The position numbers and the translations under genes were made by a program. The notes under the pieces were generated by a model, which made no database searches, had not been told where the DNA came from, and worked only from the letters and a program-made list of their open reading frames with translations. Positions 28,836 to 39,069 of a stretch of DNA of 64,000 nucleotides are shown one piece after another (within the stretch, counting starts at the first letter, position 1; each line of letters begins with the position of its first letter). Source of the DNA: Argyresthia goedartella (taxonomy: Eukaryota > Arthropoda > Insecta > Lepidoptera > Argyresthiidae); the NCBI GenBank assembly GCA_949825045.1, contig OX463835.1, forward strand, positions 23,577,201-23,641,200, read 5' to 3'.

Positions 28836-29569
28836 GTGTGTCATACCAATAGATAGGAGATAGACCGAAACAGACCGGCTCCGTCTCCAATTATGGGAAC
28901 TACGGTGTGAGGCACCATAGTCCTCTAGGTATATATACATACCTACATAGCTGACCTTTGTAACTAGGTAGTCAGATGCACATCTAGTGCAACCTTGATA
29001 TCTGCCAACATAGGCAGATTCATTAGTATTTATAGTTGAATATTTAAATATAATAAAGAGTCATGAATGGTCCGCATCTGGCTTCACTGTTCTCTTCTGT
29101 ATACCTAGCCTTGGGTACAGGAGAGAGCCCCCGTCCTCTTCAGTCCCATCAATGTTCAATGATTCAACAGTCATAGTATGTCATAGTGATAGATAAAGCA
29201 AGTTAAATTATATTTGAAACTAAGCCGGAGTACAGAAAAGATTTGCGCTGAAATGCACACTTTATAACGAAGAAATTAAAATATCAATTTAGAAAAGATT
29301 AGAATAAAAAAAAAATAATTTGCCAATGAATACATTTTACATAAAATTATTAAAATGATCCTCACACTAGGCTAGGCCTGTATCGTGAGGACCTAAAATA
29401 CAGAAATTCCAATTATGTATGCGGCATCATCATGTTTAAATACCTAATTAAATTAAATTAAACTTTCAGATTCTTCGTAAGTAAGTGTTAATAAAGTTTT
29501 ACAGTAAGGTCTTTGCTTGATGTAGATTTAAGGTTGCAATATTATTAATTTTGTTTAATTTGTTATATA
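28836..29569. other. Intronic; possible solo LTR at about 28836-29169
   Basis: The segment starting TGTGTGTCATACC has a TATATATAC box near 28940, an AATAAAG signal near 29050 and ends GATTCAACA, a plausible LTR layout. No target duplication or partner was found. The rest is AT-rich. Confidence 0.3.
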
Positions 29570-30878
29570 CACAGTCAGGTCATAAGTTCTGTCACACAAT
29601 AAAAACTTTTGAATTTAGAACGCTGGCCACAAAAAAGTTTATTGAATTCGAATTTCGAATTTTTCATGAAAATAAAAATGTGTACTTTTTAGAATTTTCC
29701 TCATTTTTAAATATGGAGTGGACACTTAAAGAATACCGTGTCGCAGTTATTGCGTTGCATCGTTGCGGTTACGCGCTAATTCAGATTTTCGACTTACTGA
29801 AAAATTTGAATATAACCAAAAGATTCGTTTATCGTACCATAAAACTATACAATGAAGACTCTAGTGTAGATGACAGGTCAAGAAGTGGTCGCCCTCGCTC
29901 TGTTAGGACTCCAGCAGTGATAAAAGCTGTGAAGGCGCGAATTCAAAGAAATCCCATACGTAAGCAGAAACTGTTGGCCCTTCAGATGGGGTTAAGCAGG
30001 ACCACGGTGAAAAGGGTGTTAAATGAAGACTTAGGGCTTAGGGCATATCGAAGAAAAACAGGACATCGTTTGGACGCTCGTTTAATGGACCTGAGACTGA
30101 AGAGATGCCGCGCTTTGTTGAAGCGGTACGCGGGAAAAAAGCATCGGGAAATTCTTTTTTCGGATGAAAAAATTTTCACCGTGGAAGAGAGCTACAACAA
30201 ACAAAATGATAAGGTGTACGCACACAGCAGTGAAGAAGCGAGCAACCGTATTCCGCGTGTCCAACGAGGTCATTTTCCATCCTCGCTCATGGTTTGGTTG
30301 GGAGTCTCTTATTGGGGCTTAACTGAGGTACATTTTTGTGAGAAAGTCGTAAAAACGAATGCAGTTGTGTATCAAAATACAGTCCTTAAGAACCTTGTGG
30401 AACCTGTTTCTCATACCATGTTTAATAACAGGCACTGGGTATTCCAACAAGATTCTGCGCCAGCTCATAGAGCGAAAAGCACACAAGACTGGCTGGCGGC
30501 GCGTGAAATCGACTTCATCCGGCACGAAGACTGGCCCTCCTCCAGTCCAGATTTGAGTCCGTTAGATTACAAGATATGGCAACACTTGGAGGAAAAGGCC
30601 TGCTCAAAGCCTCATCCTGATTTGGAGTCACTCAAGGCATCCTTGATTAAGGCAGCCGCCGATATTGACATGGACCTCGTTCGTGCTGCGATAGACGACT
30701 GGCCGCGCAGAATAAAGGCCTGTATTCAAAATCGCGGGAGTCATTTTGAATAAACTTTATTACCATAAGAATCTATGTTTTATTAAGTTGATTTTGCTAT
30801 ATAAATGTTTACATAAATAACAAACATGTCTAAATTATTCCATATTGCACATGTGACAGAACTTATGACCTGACTATG
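29570..30878 (+). mobile_element. maT-type (DD37D) Tc1/mariner transposon, apparently complete
   Basis: 1,309 bp flanked by TA (29568-29569 and 30879-30880 equivalent; the right TA is at 30879-30880). The terminal inverted repeats begin CACAGTCAGGTCATAAGTTC on the left, matched on the right by the complement of GAACTTATGACCTGACTATG with one mismatch. It contains one uninterrupted transposase frame. It is inserted in a LINE whose reading frame flanks it on the right. Confidence 0.92.
29713..30753 (+). CDS. maT-type mariner transposase, DD37D
   Basis: 346 residues from ATG 29713, the usual length for mariner/maT transposases. The N-terminal paired-like HTH region contains RFVYRTIKLYNEDSSVDDRS and SGRPRSVRTPAVIKAVKARI. 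Catalytic motifs are LFSDEKIFTVEE (first Asp), VFQQDSAPAHRAKS (second Asp) and SSPDLSPLDYKIW (third Asp). Exactly 37 residues separate the second and third Asp, which is the DD37D signature of the maT group described from silkworm. No stop or frameshift is present, so it may encode active cut-and-paste transposase acting on the flanking inverted repeats. The first in-frame stretch upstream of 29713 overlaps the TIR and was not used. Confidence 0.92.
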   Translation: MEWTLKEYRVAVIALHRCGYALIQIFDLLKNLNITKRFVYRTIKLYNEDSSVDDRSRSGRPRSVRTPAVIKAVKARIQRNPIRKQKLLALQMGLSRTTVKRVLNEDLGLRAYRRKTGHRLDARLMDLRLKRCRALLKRYAGKKHREILFSDEKIFTVEESYNKQNDKVYAHSSEEASNRIPRVQRGHFPSSLMVWLGVSYWGLTEVHFCEKVVKTNAVVYQNTVLKNLVEPVSHTMFNNRHWVFQQDSAPAHRAKSTQDWLAAREIDFIRHEDWPSSSPDLSPLDYKIWQHLEEKACSKPHPDLESLKASLIKAAADIDMDLVRAAIDDWPRRIKACIQNRGSHFE

Positions 30879-31320
30879 TATATACGGGAACAGAAACGAT
30901 CGAAATCTCTTAGCGAATACTGTGGAAACGGTTGGTACAGGCAATCTAAAAACTCTTTTGTTTAGAATGTTACTGTAAGCAGGCGAGTTGATGAGCTCTC
31001 TATGCGTCACAGTGGCTGCTCTTAACATAAAAAGTCTTCGAACACTTAGCACTTGCGTGTCATTAAACAGAGATGTTGTAGGGTAGTGACGAAACTTTCC
31101 CAGGGCCACTTTGAGAACAAATCTCTGAGCTCTCTCGAGAGTGATAAGGGTACTTTTGTTAGCACCCCCACAGGCCAGTATACAATAATTAAGGATCGAT
31201 TGACAGAGTGCCATGTAGACCAGTCTCAGCAAAGAACCGTCATTAGTAGCTTCTCGAAGCAGCCTCATTGTGTATATTAGTTTGCGTGTGCGACTGGACA
31301 CAACTGAGATATGGCCTTCA
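30879..31320 (-). mobile_element. LINE reverse transcriptase C-terminal fragment, interrupted by maT
   Basis: The minus strand encodes RTRKLIYTMRLLREA, LVYMALCQSILNYCILACGG, LERAQRFVLKVALGK and RRLFMLRAATVTH, typical of the region after the RT palm in Jockey/CR1-group LINEs. At its C terminus, FRSFLFPYI, it meets the transposon; YNKLNKINNIATLNLH-like sequence left of 29568 looks like its continuation. Confidence 0.75.
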
Positions 31321-31339
31321 AAGGAGAGGTTATTATCTC

Positions 31340-31470
31340 TTTATCTTTATACTTTATTGCATATACACATTAATGGACAATTACAAACACAGCTAGTATA
31401 CAAAGGCGTGCTTATCTCTATACAGAGTTTTCTTCCAGCTAACCCAGGGCTGACAGGAAAAAATAGTTTC
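31340..31470 (-). mobile_element. LINE 3' tail
   Basis: On the minus strand it contains GGAAGAAAACTCTGTATAGA and GATAAGCACGCCTTTGTATA, and ends GCAATAAAGTATAAAGATAA; related to the family D tail. Confidence 0.7.
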
Positions 31471-31479
31471 ATGCTAAGG

Positions 31480-31780
31480 GATAGACCTATTATGCAAAAC
31501 ATAACATAAAGAAAATACGACGCCGACCGAGTATTGCCGAATGCCGAACCGAACGAATACGAAGCGAAGGTGATGTGTAATAATACGAGCAAAAAAGCGA
31601 AGGCGCGGGGCGGCGCGCCGACCGAGCGAAGCCGAACCATGATGGGTGAAATGTAATGCCTAAAGCTCTCGCGTGACGAGATATGTTGCATTACCTCTCC
31701 GAGTGTCATGACAGTTGTGATATCATACGCATCACCTACCCATGTCTACAATGAATGCACCCATACGAGGTGGAAGACGG
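31480..31780. other. Intronic, inverted-repeat-rich
   Basis: GTAATGCCTAAAGCTCTCGC near 31652 and GTTGCATTAC near 31685 form a short inverted pair. No gene. Confidence 0.3.
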
Positions 31781-31794
31781 TAATTAAGAGTGAG

Positions 31795-31920
31795 AATTTG
31801 GGCCGAGCGGCCGACAGGTTAGTATGGTATTATGGAGAAGCGACAAATAAAGTTGCTCGGGTCAAACCAGTTTCTCTGCTCGTCATAACTCTATACTAAT
31901 ATAATAGTTTTAAATAAAAA
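31795..31920 (+). repeat. MITE fragment related to the element at 47571-47835
   Basis: GGCCGAGCGGCCGACAGGTT, TATGGAGAAGCGACAAATAA and GTTGCTCGGGTCAAACCAG match in order the block at about 47690-47760. Confidence 0.55.
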
Positions 31921-31984
31921 ATACAGGTTCCGTACCATCGTCCAAAAACGCAATAAATCAGGTCTCTAAATGGAGAACCCCTTT

Positions 31985-32065
31985 ACACAGAACCTGGCGT
32001 CACACCTTTCCCATACGGGGTGGCAGAGGCACAATTGTGCCCACTTTGAGCCAGTTATTCGATAC
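31985..32065. repeat. Inverted partner of the 14150-14260 repeat
   Basis: Shares in reverse complement the words GGCACAATTGTGCCCACTTT and GGGGTGGCAG with 14180-14225. Confidence 0.55.
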
Positions 32066-32099
32066 TCCATTTTGAATTCGATGCTCCATTCAATACTCA

Positions 32100-34720
32100 G
32101 TTTCACTGAGCAAGAATATTCATATTCATATTCATATTCTTTATTGCATAGATAATATAAGACAATTAAAAGAAATGTAATAAGCAAAGGCGAGCTTATC
32201 TCTAAAAAGAGATTTCTTCCAGCAAACCTAGGCAAGACAGGAGAGTTAATTATAAAGGAAAGTCCTAGTTCGCAATAACACTCTATACGTATGTACGAAA
32301 ATTACTTTCAAAATATATATAAACTATACCAAATATAAAATAAAAATATATACTTTAACTACATAAAATACAATATATAGCAGGATCATACAAAAACTAT
32401 AATAAATCATACATATACCTACATAAATATGGTACCTTTTACGGTAGAGAAAGGAAATGCACTTTCAATCTTTTCTTAAAAGAGAAAATTGAGGGACTTT
32501 CCCTAATAGCGCAGGGAAGTGCGTTCCACAGATGGATTGCCCTTAACCTAAACGAGTGTTCGTAAGCGGCAGTGTTATGCCGAGGAGTTGAAAGGAGAGA
32601 CACCGTGTGGGATCTCGGATTGCTATCCCTGGGAAAAAGAAAGTCATAACATTGGCGTAGATATATGGGGTAACGGGGATTTCGCAAAATATTGAACAGA
32701 TAGGAGAAAATGTCACGGCGAAGACGGATTGGGAGCCACCCCAGCTCCTTGCGATACTGGGAGACATGCTCATACTTGCGCAACCCGTAGATGAACCGAA
32801 TCCCGAGATTTTGAAGTCGTTCGAGTTTGTTCAGTTGTTCTTCGTTCGCGCTGACCCAACAAACATCCGCATAGTCTATTAAGGGTAGTAGAAGGGACTG
32901 AGCAAGAGTGATTTTAGTCTGCCGCGGCAGGAAGTACTGCAATCTTCGGAGGGAGTGAAATGACGCAAAGACTCGTCTGCTGACCTCACAAACATGGGGC
33001 GACCAGGACAGCAAGTTGTCAAATATAACCCCAAGATTCTTAGCTTTCTCACTGTAAGTAATTATGGTATCATCATACAATACAGGATCGACGGGCGAAT
33101 TCTGTAATAAGTTAAGCGAGTGCCGTATACCCATAATCATGGCTTGAGATTTTCCCAGGTTGACTTGCAGCCCATATGAAATAGCCCATTTCCTGATGTT
33201 GTCGAGGTCAGCATTCAACGCCTCTACAATCAGTTTCACATCACACGGAGAGAAGTGCCGATATATTTGGAGGTCATCTGCGTAGAGATTATAAGAAGAA
33301 GTAAGAACATCAGATATGGAGTTTATAAATACTGAGAAGAGGAGAGGAGAAAGGATACCACCCTGCGGGACACCCGTGGAGGGCTCACATCAGTCCGTGG
33401 AGATCTCCTCAGACTTAATGCGCTGCTGGCAGTCTCTCAGGTAGGAGTCAAACCAGCGAGCCGAGTGCGAGGAGACTTTAAGCGACTTTAGAATTTCAAC
33501 CAGGATATCGAAATCGACGCAGTTGAAGGCGCTACTGAAATCAAGCAATGTAAGGACCGTAAGCTGCTTCTGATCCATAGCCGATTGAATATCGTCAGTG
33601 ACTTTAAGCAGAGCCGTGGTAGTGCTGTGACCCGGCCTGAAACCTGATTGATGGGGATTTAATAAGTTTTTTGAGGAAAGGTAGGAGGAGAGCTGGATGT
33701 GAACAATTGATTCCAGGACTTTGGAGAGGATAGGCAGAATAGATATGGGACGGAATTCTTTAAAGGAGACGGGATTGGACGGTTTAGGTAGGGGAATCAC
33801 AAGTGCCTGTTTCCACTGAGTGGGGAAGCAAGATTGTTCAAGCGACTCATTCATTATGTGGGTGATGATAGGCAATAGCTCATCGATGATGCTGGTTATC
33901 ATCTGATAACAGATCTTGTCGTTACCTATGGCCTTTGAAGAGATCGCTAATATTGCCCTTCTTACTACGCCGACTCCGACATGGTTAAAATTGAAGGGTG
34001 AACTGTGGGCTGTGGTCTTGGACCGTAGGTTACGAAGGGCGGCTTCCTTAACGAGGGGGTCCGTCACCACAGGGGGGATGGCATAGAAATAGTTGAGACC
34101 GTTAAGGTCGACATTTCCAGCAGCCAAGTCCTGGGACTTACCTACACCAAGAGTCTTTAGGAATTTCCAAACCTGTGCTGGAGTATAGCTCTCAATACAC
34201 TCGTAGATGTGACGACGTTTGGCATTACGACACAGACGAGTGCAAAGATTACGGAGGCGTTTGAAAATCAAAATGTTCCCGTCAGTCGGATCCAACTTAT
34301 ATCTCCTCTTGGCACGGTTTCTCTTGGCCATCAGACCCTTGATGGTGTCAGTAAGCCACGGCGCAGTTAGGTACTTAACCTTAACCCTCTTGACCGGAGC
34401 GTGCTTATCAAACAAGCTCAGGACAATAGAGTTAAAGTTCCGGACTTTGTCTTCAACGGCCTCCCTATCAACGACACGGGACCAGTCAACAGAGGCGGCA
34501 TCTGATTTAAGGGAGTTAATATCCATGCCCTTGAAGCTACGCATGTCAAGGATTTCAGTTGCGCGCTTGGGAGGCCTTAACTTGAATGAAAGGTTAATCA
34601 AATCATGATAGGAGAAGGGGGCATTAAGTTGGCCATGCACAGCAATGGCCATGCACAGCAGAATATGCTTCCTGAGAAAAAATTGCACGGGCCACGGTGA
34701 AAAATACAAAAATCGCTACA
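32100..34720 (-). mobile_element. Jockey/CR1-like LINE, RT domain with one nonsense codon (family D)
   Basis: A minus-strand frame runs from about 34640 to 32439, broken only by TGA at 33390-33392. Motifs in order: APWLTDTIKGLMAKRNRAKR linker, QWKQALVIPLPKP, FRPISILPILSKVLESIV, NPHQSGFRPGHSTTTALLKV, LLDFSSAFNCVDFDIL, TGVPQGGILSPLLFSVFIN, YADDLQIYRHF (catalytic YADD), then the C-terminal LGWLPIRLRRD and AYEHSFRLRAIHLWNALPC. The 3' UTR runs to about 32100 and ends in ATTCATATTCATATTC-type simple repeat. The endonuclease and ORF1 are missing; sequence upstream of about 34640 appears to be another repeat. Close relatives are at 6485, 3880, 35385 and 42507. Confidence 0.9.
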
Positions 34721-35384
34721 GGTCTGCCTGCGATATAAGAAGAGTTCCCTCGATTCCTCAGGATCCCATCATCAGATCCTGACCTGATTGGATGAGACCA
34801 ATCGTAAATTAAACTCTCTCAAAATAAAGGTGTTAGGTGATGAGGGGTGGGCGGGGGGGTTCTTTTCTACTTTCAAACTCAATCTCAAATTAAATTTTTT
34901 ATTGCAAATAGGCAAAATTTTAAGTCTCTATACATGGATAAAATAAAAAAATAATGATATATGATTAACTAAACTAGAGTACATGACTAATTAAGGTTTG
35001 AGTTTGAAAAAGGAAATCTCCCTTTCAAGTGCTGATTTACAAATAATCTAGTCTAATGACAATATTATTTAATATTATATTAATACATTTCCCTCCAACA
35101 TAGGTAGGTTGGTTTCAAAACTCTGAAATGATAGCCAGGCTAAAAGCTAAGCTAGAAGAAAAGCAAAAGTATCGGTTATTGAATGTTTATAAGGGCTTGG
35201 GGGACTACTGAACTGTCCTCACAGAACTACTAGTTTATCTTAAGTACATTACCAAATTAACTATATTTTCGCCAAAATTTTACACCCTATTTTATACTAA
35301 ACTACATGCGGTCCCCTCGCTCTGCTTTGGATCCAGATTGTATTACAAAGTTGTAACCTAACAAACCTAAATTTCGTAATCTCA
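34721..35384. other. Intronic; repeat fragments
   Basis: 34700-34800 has GGGATCCTGAGGAATCGAGG on the minus strand, a word I associate with dispersed lepidopteran repeats. The rest is AT-rich, with no gene. Confidence 0.3.
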
Positions 35385-35850
35385 TACAGTCTCACTCTTA
35401 GCCACACCAAGGCACAACACCGCGGCATATGAGCACACCCTCAGGTTGCAGGCGGACGCGGTCCGACTGTAGAACGCACTTCCTTGCAAGATAAGAGACA
35501 GCCACACTCTTGTCTCTTTCAAAAACCGTGTAAAAGAGCACTTCCTCTCTCTTTCATGATTGTAGTTATAGTATGTATATTATTACTATATGTACAGGTT
35601 TATGTATATATTGGTACTTATTAGTAGTTTGGTATATAGGTAGGTATTTTATTTTTTATATTTTATAGATATTTTATTTAGTTATTTATTATAGATAAGT
35701 TATTAGATATTGTGCACTGCCTACTTTTTCATGGTAAATTTTCCTATCATGCCTTGGTTTTCTGGAAGAAATCTCTTTTTAGAGATAAGCTCATCTTTGT
35801 AAATATGTTTTCCACACGTAACTTTTTATTTATCTTTGTGAATTATATAC
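35385..35850 (+). mobile_element. LINE 3' end (family D) holding the empty BEL-1 target site
   Basis: Follows 6624-6839 nearly base for base (AGCCACACCAAGGCACAACA, GCACTTCCTTGCAAGATAAG), then passes uninterrupted through TATGTACAGGTTTATG at about 35590-35605, and continues like 11831-12095. Confidence 0.88.
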
Positions 35851-35982
35851 TGACGATCTAACGGTGATGGAACAACAAACAATCTTCAAAGCTGCGGCGA
35901 TTGTCTAGCCCCCGTCACGCAAGATGGGTATCGAATATCTGAGCCTTTGTCTGAACTGAGTTGTGTTAAGAGCCTTAATTAC

Positions 35983-36139
35983 CTTTGATGAGTTTGACAG
36001 CGAACTCGTAGCTGGTGTACGGCTTCAGTTCGTCGATCATACAGTTGAGGTCGGTCGCGTTGAAGGTGCGCGCGCGCTGGTCCCGCCCCGCGCCCGACAC
36101 CGCCCAGCGGACCACGTAGCGCCGCCCGTCCGACGCCGG
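35983..36139 (-). CDS. fra: fra exon: central and C-terminal strands of FN3 domain 5
   Basis: The exon begins in phase 0 (acceptor ATCTTCCAG) and ends in phase 1 (donor GTAATT), with 52 codons plus 1 nt. Key features are YVVRW, NATDL and LKPYTSYEFAVKLIKG, matching the Tyr-corner and F/G strands of FN3-5 in neogenin (LKPNTLYEFSVMVTKG). FN3-5 is part of the netrin-binding region of the receptor family. The downstream intron (35982-21151, 14.8 kb) is filled with nested transposons. Confidence 0.92.
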
Positions 36140-36204
36140 CTGGAAGATGTAATAACTATTTATCAACACAAGCGACGAGAATCATGGCCGCCACGCCAAC
36201 CTCT

Positions 36205-36455
36205 CGACTGCAATCACTACAAACGTCATCTAGCGACAGTTGCCGGAACTAACTTAATGTGTCAGTGTGACACTGTACGTACTCTAGTCTCTAGTCGCGG
36301 GATTATCGAAAATAAATTTCGGATCGAAGTAAAGTATTATACTTTTCAGTATTGATTCTGTCCAAACTTCATGATTGACGCTGGATTGCTACTGTAGGAC
36401 TACAACCGCCATCTAGCGATAGATGCCGGAACTAATTTATTATGTCAGTCAGCAA
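36205..36455. repeat. Direct repeat pair with CATCTAGCGA core
   Basis: The block CTACAAACGTCATCTAGCGA to GCCGGAACTAACTTAATGTG at 36212-36262 recurs, with changes, at about 36399-36448, both inside a 369-bp fra intron. Confidence 0.7.
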
Positions 36456-36508
36456 TTTTCTGTTAATTATGTTACTTTTGGCCACATTACAGTTACAGTC
36501 TTACTCAC

Positions 36509-36574
36509 TTGTCCTTTAGGCAGCGTGGGGTCTGTCCAATACACGACTGCTGTGGTGCCGCTCATCATGTGCGC
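36509..36574 (-). CDS. fra: fra exon: start of FN3 domain 5
   Basis: The exon has 22 codons, phase 0 at both ends, with acceptor ATTTTCAG and donor GTGAGT. It encodes AHMMSGTTAVVYWTDPTLPKGQ minus its first two residues as the opening strands of FN3-5: the Trp of VVYWTD is the conserved FN3 B-strand tryptophan, and TLPKGQ matches the SLPK(H/N)Q turn of neogenin and DCC. It is spliced to the exon at 35983-36139 across a 369-bp intron. Confidence 0.88.
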
Positions 36575-36625
36575 CTGAAAATGATATACACCACACTTAA
36601 TGCAACACTGTTTTTTTTTTTTTCC

Positions 36626-36700
36626 CCCCAGCCGGGATTCGAACCCGAGACCTCTCGCCTGTGAGCAGAGCCTCGAACCGCAACGCCACAGAGGTCGTCA
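36626..36700 (-). mobile_element. tRNA-derived SINE head (family S2)
   Basis: On the minus strand: GACCTCTGTGGCGTTGCGGT and B box GGTTCGAATCCC. The body is missing; a poly-T run ends it on the left. 36701-36840 contains a CCACTGCTGGGCAAATGCC fragment flanked by GTCACAAGT on both sides, suggesting a small insertion. Confidence 0.75.
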
Positions 36701-36857
36701 CAAGTTTTTTTTTATGTAGATTGGGTTGTGTCCCACTGCTGGGCAAATGCCTATCTCAGATCCCAGCCCAGTCCGGTAAAGACCTGTCCAGGTCGTCCCG
36801 CCATCAACATCTGCTGACGTCACAAGTATTAAACATTACACTTTAATATACAGGCAC

Positions 36858-36920
36858 ATACTTTGCTTCTGGCCCCACACTGGGATACCCTGTGTCGTGG
36901 GAACCAGAAACAGCGAAACA
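36858..36920 (-). mobile_element. SINE S2 body fragment
   Basis: Complement of the body at 2530-2585: CTTCTGGCCCCACACTGGGA and GTGTCGTGGGAACCAGAAAC. It ends 10 bp from the donor of fra exon 36930-36980. Confidence 0.7.
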
Positions 36921-36929
36921 TGATCGTAC

Positions 36930-36980
36930 CTTAACTCCTAGCGGTGGTATCAGAGCTGGTGTGTCGTCGTCTTCCTCCTC
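36930..36980 (-). CDS. fra: fra exon: acidic linker between FN3-4 and FN3-5
   Basis: The exon has 17 codons, phase 0 at both ends, reading EEEDDDTPALIPPLGVK. The acceptor is TATTGCAG before GAG; the donor is GTACGA. The end, PPLGVK, aligns with the MPPVGVQ-type sequence that opens FN3-5 in neogenin/DCC. The Glu/Asp run is a flexible linker. This linker region is alternatively spliced in vertebrate DCC. No upstream exon was identified with confidence. Confidence 0.82.
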
Positions 36981-38029
36981 CTGCAATACACAGACAGAAT
37001 ACACTTTATTCTCGACTCACACACTCATACACAAATACATCGAGCCGAATGCACAGACGGCTGCTCAAATAAACAGCCGATTAAATGTCACACTGCTGGA
37101 TAGATACATCACTTGATTTCCAGTTAAAACACACGTTAAATAGAAAGAGAGAAATGGAATCGTTATAAAAACAAAATATAATAGTTCTTTTAAAAAACCG
37201 CATCAAAGCTTAACGAGAAATGGGGAAAAGCGTATTCTCAAATAGTGTACTGGCTGAAAGTGAAAATACAAATCTCAGACATAAGAGCAGTTTGCATGAG
37301 AGTAAGAGGCACGAGAAAACATGTCAGGGCCTTTCAATGCGAAGATGGAGCAGGAATACTTTGGTGACAGCTTGATCTCCTAAAACAGAAATACCTACAT
37401 AGGTTTTAATATTTCTTATAGACAGGGATTATTTAATAGTATACTTTACAATTTTCTGTAATGATATTATATTCTATGACTTCTTGTCGTATCTTCTGAG
37501 TTCTGTTTTGTGTATAATCCGAATAAACGCATTTCATTTAAAAAATAATAATAAAAATAACCAGTCTGCATTTGTTTTTAATACTAAATACAAACTTATT
37601 AATGAACCTGGTAACGTACATGTAGTATGAAAGTAGCCGCGCATACTATTTTGCAAACTCCATTTTACGATCTAAATTATAAACCTATCCACTTTTCACT
37701 AAAATTATATACCTTATGTCACTCCCACAACTTAGACACATCCAACGACACTTCATTTATTAAAATCTGTCAAGCCAGTTGAAAGGGTCATACATACATA
37801 CATACATTCATACATTCGAACATGCATATTCTCGAAAAATATAACCCTCCTTCAAAAGAAAAAGAAAGGCCAGATACTGGAACCGTCATTCAATTGTAAT
37901 GGGAAATAATAAAGCGATCGAATACAAAACGAATTCAGCGAATGACCGCGAACAGCGGAATTTCCTGAATGTCCGAAAAAGTACCGAATTACGCGACAAA
38001 AGAGGACCCGCAAAAATGTATGGAGGCTG
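36981..38029. other. Non-coding stretch upstream of the first recognised fra exon
   Basis: No exon with FN3-4 features could be recognised on the minus strand. The sequence is AT-rich; a CATA microsatellite lies at 37790-37815. Confidence 0.4.
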
Positions 38030-38345
38030 GTCCAAGGACCAATAACGACATGACATATGTCATTCATTAGAAAGGTATTTCAATATACTCCGATAGTTAT
38101 TATGGGGGCTCATTTCAAATTACTGTGGAAAAAAAGTGATAAACACGTTGTAACTTGCACTATAACTTCATAAAATAGGAAATAATTATTTTTTTTCATA
38201 TTAAAATAAGTTTTTTGTATCGTCATTACTTTTTTCGCACAGTGACTTGAAATGAGCTTCCATAGTAATTATTGTAGTATATAGAAATACCTTTCTAATG
38301 ACATATGTCACGTAGTTATTGGTATCCCTCCTTTACTGATTTGCG
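38030..38345. mobile_element. Foldback MITE with about 95-bp inverted arms
   Basis: The left arm begins CCAATAACGACATGACATAT and continues GTCATTCATTAGAAAGGTAT. The right arm, read in complement, begins CCAATAACTACGTGACATAT and continues GTCATTAGAAAGGTATTTCT. Arms stay alignable to CTCATTTCAA(A/G)T. The centre is AT-rich without coding capacity. Confidence 0.8.
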
Positions 38346-38399
38346 CAACTAAATTACTGAATGGTCTTAGCCACCGCCTAGTGGCTAAATAAAGACTGT

Positions 38400-38510
38400 C
38401 TGGGCGAAGTTGTGAGTCACGGTAGGTGAAGGATGAAGGGGGTGAGCAAAGCGAAGCCCCCTTTATCCTTCGTGTTAGGTTAAATAAGTAAAAACAACAA
38501 ACTCGTTGTT
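38400..38510 (+). repeat. Partial copy of the family M core
   Basis: TAGGTGAAGGATGAAGGGGG and AGCCCCCTTTATCCTTCGTG match the core of MITE copies A and B. Terminal motifs and a 9-bp duplication were not found. Confidence 0.6.
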
Positions 38511-38764
38511 GCTCGCTCGTTTTGTATTTTATGTTCCTCGAATTTCAGGTTTCAAAAGGTTTCAAGTTTCTGTTTTTATATTTCTATAGTCACGCAATCC
38601 AGTAATTTCGTCAGACAAAGCCACTATTAATTGTCGCGCTCATTTTTTGTCGCTCTTCAGTAATTCAGCCAGGCAAAACCAGTACTTTGTCAGCCAGGCA
38701 GGCCAGCCAAGCAAAAACAGTCATAAGTTTAAATACTACCTATTTGTAATGATGTGATATCTAT

Positions 38765-38872
38765 GGTACCCACAGTGGTCCAATGTAGAGAAGTGGCAAA
38801 AAATGACGATTGCTAAGTATATGTAAATATCTACAGTAAAAAAGACATTTGGAATTTGGAATTTGGTATGGA
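38765..38872 (+). mobile_element. LINE family J 3' tail
   Basis: CCCACAGTGGTCCAATGTAG to ATATCTACAGTAAAAAAGAC matches the tail at 28728-28810. Confidence 0.75.
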
Positions 38873-39069
38873 CGAATTCGAGAAAACACGACCGGCAGAC
38901 ATAGAAGCTAAATGTCAGACAAAGTAATGCCCTCTTACACATGAAATAATTCTATGCCCCATGCAACAGGATATTTAAAAGTAATTTCGGATTCTCCTCC
39001 CACATAGAGCACACGACAGAAGATAGCAGAGGTCTCTGTCGTCGGGACGAAGAGGGCATCATCATATGT

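Larger units (their letters stand above)
1979..36980 (-). other. fra: Frazzled/neogenin/DCC-type netrin receptor gene, partial (12 exons)
   Basis: Twelve minus-strand exons join in phase, with total coding length 1,496 nt: 36930-36980, 36509-36574, 35983-36139, 20992-21150, 19793-19990, 17709-17859, 17165-17274, 15677-15808, 14893-15021, 5674-5759, 4518-4608 and 1979-2144. The product reads: acidic linker, FN3-5, FN3-6, one transmembrane helix, P1 motif, then a Ser/Pro/Ala-rich cytoplasmic tail. The family is an axon-guidance receptor for netrins in the plasma membrane. Order and motifs match DCC/neogenin, which has four Ig and six FN3 domains followed by P1-P3. The Ig and FN3-1 to FN3-4 exons are missing upstream, and the final P3 exon is missing downstream. 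Two introns (9.1 and 14.8 kb) are expanded by transposons. Exons are much more GC-rich than introns. Confidence 0.9.
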
